Below are positions 25,796 through 32,896 of a DNA stretch of 64,000 bases, in pieces. The notes beneath the pieces were generated by a model that was not told the DNA's origin, did not search any database, and was given only the letters and a program-made list of their open reading frames with translations. The stretch covers positions 248,001-312,000 of the forward strand of contig JACETI010000001.1 in the NCBI GenBank assembly GCA_013911415.1. Reading direction: 5' to 3'. Each line of letters begins with the position of its first letter. The stretch's first letter is position 1. Both the position numbers and the translations under genes were made by a program. This stretch comes from Legionella sp. (lineage in GTDB: Bacteria; Pseudomonadota; Gammaproteobacteria; Legionellales; Legionellaceae).

Positions 25796-28372
25796 ATGAA
25801 CGGACTTGATAGAAACGAAATGGATAATATCATAAAAGCAAATCTTAAAAGGATAAAAAGACATTCCTTAACTTTTACTTTTTATTTTTTTTACCTGGCA
25901 GTAACAGGTATTTTTCTGGTACATAATCTTCACTCAAATTTGTTTTGTAATATCGAAAGTTTCCTGGCTTTACCCTCAGGACTAGACTCACACTCTTTTG
26001 CAACCGGGGCTTTAGATCTTTACCATCACGGAAATTTTTCCCCGGAAAATCGCTGGTTAATAAGACTCTGGCCACCCGGATTAATGGCCTTGGAAGCTGC
26101 TATTTTAGCAGTTTTTGGTAAAAATGTGCCTTTTATCCTAATATTAATGATCTTAAATACCTGTTTAGTTGCTTTAACTTTAGTAATATTAAATCTTAAT
26201 TTTAGGTATTTCATACCTAAGCGAACTACTTACCTTTTACCCATTGTTATTTTTTTATTTTTCCCATTACATCACTTGTTTTTTATCGACTCGCAAATGG
26301 TAATCCTGGGTGAAGGATTTGCTAGCTCCTTTTTCATCAGTGCAATGTTCCTCTTGCCTATAGCAATTCAAAAAAAATCCTATTCAATAGCGATGATTGC
26401 CGGAACTCTGTTGGGATGCTCTTCGTACTTCAGACCACAATTTGAAATAATCGTATTATTTCAGACAATTTATGCAATTATTGGTTTGCTATGTTATGTA
26501 GTTATCCGACTGCGATATAAACAAATCCAACAACATATTCATTTTTCATTTAGAGTAATATTATTAACTCTGATATGCGCACATTTAATTATGCTACCCT
26601 GGAGGCTGCATAATTTTGTTAAAGAGAACACCATTTCTTGGGTATTAACCTCGACTTTGGTTTATCAACATGCAGCGTTAACCGATAAACAATTGCAAGA
26701 AGTAGGGGATAAGTTTTTCCGTAAAGGAGGAGGTAACTTAGCGTGTCAAATAGATCCTACCTATTGCGGGTCAGGAGGGCAGGCTGCTTTTTATCGGGTT
26801 TTTTTCACCCATACCAGGGAATGGCTATTTAAAAAGTTTAAAATATTATATGCCTACTGGTTCTCGACCAATGCAATCTCAGATTCAAATACAACGGCTA
26901 ATTTACTTGAAAATTTTTTCAATGTTTTTGCTTTGTTTTGTATTGTAATAACATTACCACTTCTTTTGGCTATTAAAAAACATCCATTTTTTATAATTTT
27001 TAGTTGGATGTGTGCATCTTTTTATAGCTGTTTTCTAACTATATATACGTTAGTGCATATAGAATTTCGTTACTTTTTTATAGTGAAGTTATTTTCAATT
27101 TTTTCCGCGGCAATTTTAAGCATAATTGCGTGGCATTGCTACAAAAAAAATAAAAAGCCATTTAAGAGTAAAAACGTTGAGGTTACTAACGTTGAGGTTA
27201 CTAATGATCTCTCCTTTAACAATAATACAAAAATATTACTTTCGAAAAAGAATCGGCAATCGAGTATGCAAGCTCCCGTTATATATAACGCACAAGCTTC
27301 TGAATGGGAGACGTTGGATGAAATTTCAAGCAGCGAACCTGATCTGCACGTAGTTTTATTCAGCAAGATAACCGCGATAGGTCGGACCCTAGGTATTTTA
27401 AATAAAAAAGTTTTTTATCATCCTGAACTTGTACAGCATTGCTCTTCGCACGATTCTAAAGGGGGGGCTATATATACTTATAAAAATACAGACAGGGGTA
27501 TTTCAAACGTTCAACTTAATTGCAAAAAGCCCATCAGTATAAGCGGTTATTGTTTACACCTATTAAAAGAACACTCTCCAAATTATTATCATTGGTTATT
27601 CGAATGCATGCCGAGATTAATTTATTGCATACTTTATTTAAAAAATAACAATCTCTTGAGAAAAAACCTTACAATTTTGGTAGATCGAGGTGTGCCTTCC
27701 CAAGGAATTGAACTCCTTAAAATTTATATGGAACGTTTTCACGTACCTTACAGGATTTTTTTCGTCGATGCAGGCCAATTTATCTTATGTAAACATTTAT
27801 ACTATGTTACTCCCTTTTGGTATGCACTAGATAATACTTCCCGAAAACCTCACGTAACTAGAGATTTTTTTGTTGATTCCTATGCTGTATCTCTCATACA
27901 AAAATTATTCGATCATGACTCGAATAACACACCGAGCAAATATATTTATTTAGCTCGCAATCATTCCACATATAGAAAGATGATCAATGCGGAGGAAGTG
28001 GAAAAACTACTCACAAACTTTGGATTTGAAATCATCAATCCACATTTATTGAGTTTTAGAGAACAACTGGAATTATTTAGCACAGCCAAGTTAATTGCGG
28101 GCCCAGCAGGCGCAGCTTTTAGTAATATAATATTTATGCAAAAAAAAACAACTGCCTTGATTTTTTCGCCGAGTACTCCCTCAACAAATTATTACGTTTT
28201 CCAACAACTAGCTGACAGCGCCCATGTTAAACTTGTCCATTTTTTAACCAGCCCAGCATCTACAGATAATAATAGTGTTCATGCTGATTTCCACGTGGAT
28301 TGCAGACAACTAACTCATATAATTAATGAGTTAGGAGGAAATTATGCTCCGAAAAAATTGGCAACTTTTTGA
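25796..28372 (+). CDS. Fusion: polytopic membrane (GT-C-like) domain plus GT61-like glycosyltransferase
   Basis: An 858-residue two-part protein. Residues 1 to about 455 form a polytopic membrane region with around ten hydrophobic helices and an early WPPGLMALEAA loop, resembling PMT/ArnT-type lipid-linked sugar transferases. Residues from about 500 to the end resemble GT61 (DUF563): NYYHWLFECMPRLIYC, KYIYLARNHSTYRK, LFSTAKLIAGPAGAAFSN and a late acidic/His segment. The join contains a 15-bp tandem duplication giving NVEVTNVEVTND. TTG at 25793 and ATG at 25820 are alternative starts. The last 29 nt overlap fdtA, so the two are probably cotranslated. It likely builds or decorates a surface glycan. 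Confidence 0.8.
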   Translation: MNGLDRNEMDNIIKANLKRIKRHSLTFTFYFFYLAVTGIFLVHNLHSNLFCNIESFLALPSGLDSHSFATGALDLYHHGNFSPENRWLIRLWPPGLMALEAAILAVFGKNVPFILILMILNTCLVALTLVILNLNFRYFIPKRTTYLLPIVIFLFFPLHHLFFIDSQMVILGEGFASSFFISAMFLLPIAIQKKSYSIAMIAGTLLGCSSYFRPQFEIIVLFQTIYAIIGLLCYVVIRLRYKQIQQHIHFSFRVILLTLICAHLIMLPWRLHNFVKENTISWVLTSTLVYQHAALTDKQLQEVGDKFFRKGGGNLACQIDPTYCGSGGQAAFYRVFFTHTREWLFKKFKILYAYWFSTNAISDSNTTANLLENFFNVFALFCIVITLPLLLAIKKHPFFIIFSWMCASFYSCFLTIYTLVHIEFRYFFIVKLFSIFSAAILSIIAWHCYKKNKKPFKSKNVEVTNVEVTNDLSFNNNTKILLSKKNRQSSMQAPVIYNAQASEWETLDEISSSEPDLHVVLFSKITAIGRTLGILNKKVFYHPELVQHCSSHDSKGGAIYTYKNTDRGISNVQLNCKKPISISGYCLHLLKEHSPNYYHWLFECMPRLIYCILYLKNNNLLRKNLTILVDRGVPSQGIELLKIYMERFHVPYRIFFVDAGQFILCKHLYYVTPFWYALDNTSRKPHVTRDFFVDSYAVSLIQKLFDHDSNNTPSKYIYLARNHSTYRKMINAEEVEKLLTNFGFEIINPHLLSFREQLELFSTAKLIAGPAGAAFSNIIFMQKKTTALIFSPSTPSTNYYVFQQLADSAHVKLVHFLTSPASTDNNSVHADFHVDCRQLTHIINELGGNYAPKKLATF
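27173..27202 (+). repeat. 15-bp perfect tandem repeat inside the GT fusion gene
   Basis: AACGTTGAGGTTACT occurs twice head to tail. Because the unit is 15 bp, change in copy number would keep the reading frame and add or remove five residues (NVEVT) in the linker between the membrane and GT61 parts. Confidence 0.9.
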
Positions 28373-28775
28373 TTTGCCTCAAATTAAGGAAAAAGAAAGA
28401 GGAAATTTAAGCTTTATTGAGGGAGGGGGTCGCAATATCCCTTTTGATATTAGGCGAGTTTATTACCTCTACGATGTTCCTAAAAGTCAAGAAAGAGGGA
28501 TGCACGGACACAAGCAGCTGGAGCAACTTTTTATTGCTATAGCAGGAAGCTTCGAAATTTTACTGGATAGTGGTGAAACCAAAGAAAATTTCTATCTGGA
28601 TAACCCTACCAAGGGCTTATACGTCAAAGGAGGAACATGGCGTGAAATAAGAAACTTTTCTAATGGCGCCGTGTGCATAATCCTAGCCTCTGACTTTTAC
28701 GATGAAAAAGATTATTTAAGGGAATATAAAAGTTTTTTAAAATTTGCACGTAGCAACAATGAAAAAAACCTTTAA
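28344..28775 (+). CDS. fdtA: dTDP-6-deoxy-hexulose 3,4-ketoisomerase, FdtA/WxcM-like
   Basis: A 143-residue single cupin domain. It has the family's histidine motif RGMHGHKQLEQLFIAIAG (FdtA relatives have RGxHAHxxLxQ) followed by FEILLDSGE, and GLYVKGGTWREIRNFS. These enzymes isomerise dTDP-6-deoxy-4-keto-glucose to the 3-keto sugar that FdtB aminates. The start is well supported: GGAGG lies 6 nt upstream, inside the end of the preceding gene. The HAH of FdtA reads HGH here. The product stereochemistry (galacto, FdtA; gluco, QdtA) cannot be decided by eye. Confidence 0.88.
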   Translation: MLRKNWQLFDLPQIKEKERGNLSFIEGGGRNIPFDIRRVYYLYDVPKSQERGMHGHKQLEQLFIAIAGSFEILLDSGETKENFYLDNPTKGLYVKGGTWREIRNFSNGAVCIILASDFYDEKDYLREYKSFLKFARSNNEKNL

Positions 28776-28961
28776 AGGGATATTTATATTATCCACTTAC
28801 TTGAGGGATGGTATCAGGCCTTCACTCAAGTCACGAATTTGAAGCACCTAACTTACTTCTAGCTAGGACTAAATTGCACATTAAAAGATTAATCTCTTAA
28901 AAGGTTACTAAATTAAAAGTTACACCAAGTTCCTTGTCAGGAGTTATACAAGCAGAAGGAG

Positions 28962-29870
28962 ATGAGTTCAATCGTAGTTCCCGTATACGGGGCAGAAAAT
29001 ACATTACTCGTCGCCTTATTACAACATTGCACGCCATGAGCATTTGTTTCTTTTGAAATTATATTTGTGGAGGAGATCATTTTTGGTCAATCATTAATCA
29101 ATTATCCACAGAGTTTACCCGGGTAATCAGCATCAGAAAGAGCAGAAACTATGGTCAGCACAACGCATTACTAGCCGGAGTTAGAGCAGGTAATGGTGCT
29201 TTAATAATTACTTTAGATGATGATCTCCAGCATCCGCCAGAAGAAATTCCTAAGTTAGTTGACAGAATTTATTGTGGTTACGACGTTATTTATGGTTCGC
29301 AAATAGAAGCTCAACAGAGTTTTTTTTAGAAATATGGCATCTTGCGTAACAAAATTTTCCTTACAAAGATTATCAGGGTCAGAATCTGTTCAAAGTATTA
29401 GCGCACTTAGAGCTTTCAGAACAAATCTACGCGCTGCTTTTGATAAATACCATCGCCCTTCTGTCAATCTAGATATACTCCTAACATAGGCCACAACAAA
29501 TTTTGGCATATGATATGTTAAACATTACATTCGCAAAGACAGCAAATCTGACTATAATTCAAGAAAATTATTTGATCATGCATTAAACATGATCATTGGT
29601 TTTTCGACTATTCCTCTCAAAATTGCTAGTTGTTAGGATTAGTATTAGCTCTTTTTGGCCTTAACATTTTATTTTATGTGGTTCTGCGTTTTTTTCTTGT
29701 AGATATACAAATACGTGGGCTCCCCTTTCTCACATCAATTATCTCATTTATTTTAAGGCGCACAGCTTTTAGCCCTTGGCGTCGTAGGGGAATATATAAG
29801 GAGGGTATATGAACAATCTATTAATCGCACACCTTATTGTTGCAGTTTGATATTTTGCCAGATTTTCTAG
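28962..29870 (+). pseudogene. Degraded family 2 glycosyltransferase (DPM1/GtrB/ArnC type)
   Basis: Successive frames spell out the landmarks of a membrane-anchored GT2, but frameshifts and stops break it. The first 20 codons give MSSIVVPVYGAENTL. Later frames give EIIFVEE (a damaged VDDGS), SRNYGQHNALLAGVRAG, DDDLQHPPEEIPKLV, then a C-terminal membrane part (GLVLALFGLNILFYVV), and finally GAQLLALGVVGEYIRRVYEQS. The order is that of an intact gene of about 310 codons. At least four lesions are seen, including a stop after IEAQQSFF. It starts with an ATG after GAAGGAG. An active copy would have transferred a sugar to a polyprenyl phosphate carrier. Confidence 0.85.
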
Positions 29871-29959
29871 TTCAGGGTGAAGCTATTTTTAGGGAGAAGA
29901 TCACTATGTAAATTTATAAATTAATCCTATTAATCATATATCATGCTGACAAATCGATA

Positions 29960-30664
29960 TTATTTTTTTTCAACCGGACACGCGGGTAATCCTCTAACAT
30001 GAATATTTGGAGGAACATCTTTGGTCACTAAAGCTCCTGCCCCAATAAATGCTTCTTTTCCTATCACAATATTTGGTAATAAATTAGCCCCTAATCCAAT
30101 AACTACATTATCTTTGATAATGGCACCCACCACGTGCTTGTCATAAGTATTAGTTACCACATTATCATTAGCGCTACCAACGTTAGCGCTGATAAAAACA
30201 TTGCTACCAATTGACATATTTCCTGTCAAATGTGTGTTATCCATTACTTTAGTGTGGTCACCAATAATTGTATTATAATTGATGGTTACATATCGGCTAA
30301 TAATGCACTTATTCCCAATTTCACAGCCCTCACGGATAGAAGCGCCATCTCCCAATAATGTACCTGAACCTATAGTTACCCCGTAATATATAATGACATG
30401 TGGGCTGATTACGGTCCCGTCGCCTACATTGATAGGCTTATTAACAGCCTCGACTTTTCTAGACGTAGCACCAGCACCATTGGGGGTTTTACCGATCACA
30501 GCACCGTGATAAATTTCAAGATGACTTCCTAAAGTGACATTATCTCCAATGTACACATAGGGGTGAATTACAGTGTTGTCCCCAATCGTCGCTTTTCCAA
30601 TAATAGCATAGGGTGCAATACTAACATTTTTCCCTATAATTGCTTCTGGGTGAATTTGGTTCAT
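29960..30664 (-). CDS. Hexapeptide-repeat sugar N-acyltransferase, FdtC-like
   Basis: A 234-residue left-handed beta-helix protein made almost entirely of [LIV]GxxxxI hexapeptide turns (IGKNVSIAPYAIIGK, IGDNVTLGSHLEIYHGAVIG). It ends with AGALVTKDVPPNIHVRGLPA, the usual acetyltransferase C-terminal turn. Such enzymes use acetyl-CoA. With FdtA- and FdtB-like genes nearby, the best reading is the N-acetyltransferase for dTDP-3-amino-3,6-dideoxyhexose, giving dTDP-Fuc3NAc or dTDP-Qui3NAc. The specificity is inferred from context only. UDP-linked sugar or acyl-lipid transferases share this fold, although the longer LpxA architecture is not seen. It faces the broken GT2 gene. Confidence 0.82.
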   Translation of the reverse strand: MNQIHPEAIIGKNVSIAPYAIIGKATIGDNTVIHPYVYIGDNVTLGSHLEIYHGAVIGKTPNGAGATSRKVEAVNKPINVGDGTVISPHVIIYYGVTIGSGTLLGDGASIREGCEIGNKCIISRYVTINYNTIIGDHTKVMDNTHLTGNMSIGSNVFISANVGSANDNVVTNTYDKHVVGAIIKDNVVIGLGANLLPNIVIGKEAFIGAGALVTKDVPPNIHVRGLPACPVEKK

Positions 30665-30750
30665 ATATCGCTTACTCTCACAGGCTGCTGTATAAAGTTA
30701 CGTTAACAAATCGAACTATTTTCTATTAAAACCATTAAGTTGTTATTAAA

Positions 30751-30822
30751 CCACATAGCCATTCATGCAGATTCGTTTTTAGGTTTTCAGTTTGCCACCT
30801 TATAAGATTAAAGCAAAGTCAT
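30751..30822 (+). repeat. Dispersed direct repeat, copy B (contains an RND-start fossil)
   Basis: Matches copy A over about 72 bp, including CCACATAGCCAT, the reverse complement of the RND gene's start ATGGCTATGTGG, although no RND gene is present here. As with copy A, it lies downstream of a PP2C-like gene. This suggests that the PP2C-like gene was duplicated together with a piece of RND 5' end. Confidence 0.75.
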
Positions 30823-30875
30823 TTTTAGGAGCATTTACAGGTTCAGCAAATTGAGAAACAGAAATGACAGGCGTT

Positions 30876-30911
30876 ACAAAAAGCGGTTGTGCTATTCATA
30901 GAGAATAGCAC
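30876..30911 (-). terminator. Rho-independent terminator of the second PP2C-like gene
   Basis: A perfect 9-bp stem (GTGCTATTC / GAATAGCAC, plus-strand 30889-30911) with a 5-base loop lies 19 nt after the stop codon. On the minus strand it is followed by AACCGCTTTTT, a short T-run. Position and structure fit intrinsic termination. Confidence 0.65.
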
Positions 30912-30929
30912 AGGAGAGGGGGCACTGAT

Positions 30930-32663
30930 TTATGGGTGTGACGATTTCTGAACTTGTTCCTCAGCGACTACTTTAGGCGGTAGAGAAGCATCTTTAAAGA
31001 GGTCGTAGAATGCTTGGGTCTCTTTATCGCGCACTCCCATTCCACCTATTGAGAAGGGTTGTTTTTTTGCAGCGTCTTTGCCTATCTTTACAATCTGTTC
31101 AAGCGCACTAAATTTTGGATCCGGTTTAGGAGTGGGTTTTTTTATCATAAACCAAAATAAAGACAAGCAACCTAGATTTTCAGTATCACGTTTTTGAGGA
31201 AACGCTTTGTCAATAACAGCCAACATTTCTGCGACATGCTTTGGAAATGTATTTAACTTATTTCCCTTTTGATCCGGAATCACAGTTCCTCCCATTTTAC
31301 CTACCTTCCAAGGGGTAGCGAGAATTGCCGCTCGAATATCGAGCAGTAATTCTGCAGCAACGGATTCTTTAGACTGTAATGCATCAACTCCAATTAAACT
31401 AGGTTGTTGCATTCTTTTAGTAAAAATTTTACCAAGGTTAGGAATCTGATACTCTAGAACCATTTTTTCAGGGCTGCATTGCTCCTTCGCCGCGGGGGGG
31501 TTCTGTTTAATCTCATTTACAACCTCCCTTCCTGTTTTAACCGACAATTCTCTCGGCCAAGAATTTATTTCAAGTTTTTTTTCAAGGGTTTGATAAAAAG
31601 CCTTACCGACATCTTCTGCCACTTTTTTCCCAGTTTTCCCTTCATAGTCTCTCCTGTCATTTCCGGCATAAGAATCGCCATGGCCATCCAAAATCGTCAG
31701 TGAAGCAGGTTTATCTGCCACAAGAGGACAAATGACGCAAGAAATATTATCCCTGGACTTTTGCTCTAAGGCTTTTGCAACCATCTTTTCAGCGATCTCT
31801 GAATAGTCTAGCTTTGTCTCAGCAGAAGATCGGCTTATGACTGCATCTCTTAAAATACCCCCTAAGATGTTTAAGCCACCCTGTAACGTTTGAGCCTTTT
31901 CCAATAAACCATCACAGCTGCCAACGACGTAGACGCGCTCATCTTTTTCTAACTCTATTACAGTTTTTGAAACATCCGGTATGTGAATCGTTCCCTCTAC
32001 TTCTCCTTCAATATTTCCAAATGTGCGGGTTACACCTAATCCTGCTACTCTCTTTGTTTCCTTAGCATTTTCTTCCCATATTTTTTGACGTTTCTGCGCA
32101 TAGGCTTCTGTTATATTATTATTCTTGATCCTCTCCTGTAGGTGTTTTTTATAAACGTTTCTTGCTCTTTCTTGTTCCGCTACTGCACTCGGCTTGTGGC
32201 TTTCCGGATCATTGAGGAGCTGAACGCTAAAGGTATTATCAGCTTTAACCCGTACTAAGAAAGCGACGCTGTCTCCCAAATTAGCAGTGTAAGCGGTGAG
32301 CGTAGGTTGAATCGGCTTTCCCTCAGAATCTACAGTATCTATCCACGCCGTCGTCGAGACACAAGTAGCACCAAGGTTATCAATGTTCGCGTGGTCGTTT
32401 TGTAATTCTTCGAATGCATCCAAGAAACTTTTTTTCACGAATGGTTCATCCATCGTGGACATTAAACTAATCCCTGGACCTGAAGAGACAACGATTGCAT
32501 CTTGTTGATCTGTTCTCTCAGTTCCTTGCACTTCACAGACACCAAAGAAAACCTCAGGGTTTCCGTTAGGATCAGTGAAAATCTTCTTAAAATCCCCTTC
32601 TTTTGGGGCGTATCCTGGGATATTTAGCTCTTTAACAGTCGATTCCTTCTTTTCTATACTCAT
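30930..32663 (-). CDS. PP2C-like protein with relocated DGHG motif (copy 2)
   Basis: A 577-residue paralogue of the protein at 20809-22605. PP2C landmarks in order: FGVCEVQGTERTDQQDAIVV (DQQD 52-55), GATCVSTTAW (98-107), NLGDS (128-132), GVTRTFGN (210-217), VVGSCDG (246-252) and RDNIS (304-308). Then comes LDGHG (325-329) with a following helix. The SDG-type metal aspartate is kept here (SCDG), unlike in copy 1, while the GD of the sixth motif reads GN. This copy is therefore the better candidate for an active Ser/Thr phosphatase. The remaining 220 residues are helical and end in ETQAFYDLFKDAS like copy 1. No signal peptide or membrane helix is seen, so secretion would need a type IV-like route (inference). 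Confidence 0.78.
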   Translation of the reverse strand: MSIEKKESTVKELNIPGYAPKEGDFKKIFTDPNGNPEVFFGVCEVQGTERTDQQDAIVVSSGPGISLMSTMDEPFVKKSFLDAFEELQNDHANIDNLGATCVSTTAWIDTVDSEGKPIQPTLTAYTANLGDSVAFLVRVKADNTFSVQLLNDPESHKPSAVAEQERARNVYKKHLQERIKNNNITEAYAQKRQKIWEENAKETKRVAGLGVTRTFGNIEGEVEGTIHIPDVSKTVIELEKDERVYVVGSCDGLLEKAQTLQGGLNILGGILRDAVISRSSAETKLDYSEIAEKMVAKALEQKSRDNISCVICPLVADKPASLTILDGHGDSYAGNDRRDYEGKTGKKVAEDVGKAFYQTLEKKLEINSWPRELSVKTGREVVNEIKQNPPAAKEQCSPEKMVLEYQIPNLGKIFTKRMQQPSLIGVDALQSKESVAAELLLDIRAAILATPWKVGKMGGTVIPDQKGNKLNTFPKHVAEMLAVIDKAFPQKRDTENLGCLSLFWFMIKKPTPKPDPKFSALEQIVKIGKDAAKKQPFSIGGMGVRDKETQAFYDLFKDASLPPKVVAEEQVQKSSHP

Positions 32664-32801
32664 ATAAATTTCTCTTTTGATAGGGTATTAATCTTATAGA
32701 GAGTTTATTATAGCTTATTTTCATTTAATTTGCATTTAATTTACATTTATTGTTTTCTTTTAATCCTAACGGGACTATTTCAATCTGTTTCCTCTCCTCA
32801 C

Positions 32802-32830
32802 TTGCGCTTAAAAGAACGCTTACATAATTT
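32802..32830 (+). promoter_or_regulatory. Candidate promoter of the double-barrel OMP gene
   Basis: TTGCGC (-35) and TAATTT (-10) are separated by 17 bp and end 66 nt before the ATG. The matches to consensus are partial. Confidence 0.3.
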
Positions 32831-32896
32831 CCTTCCTTCTCACTTGTAGCAGTTTTAAGTAAAATGCATTGAACCTTCATAAGGTATGTAATCGCA

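Noticed and set aside
28776-28961. Short frame SHEFEAPNLLLARTKLHIK after fdtA
   Set aside because: Fewer than 30 codons with no start and no recognisable family; it could be a remnant but cannot be supported.
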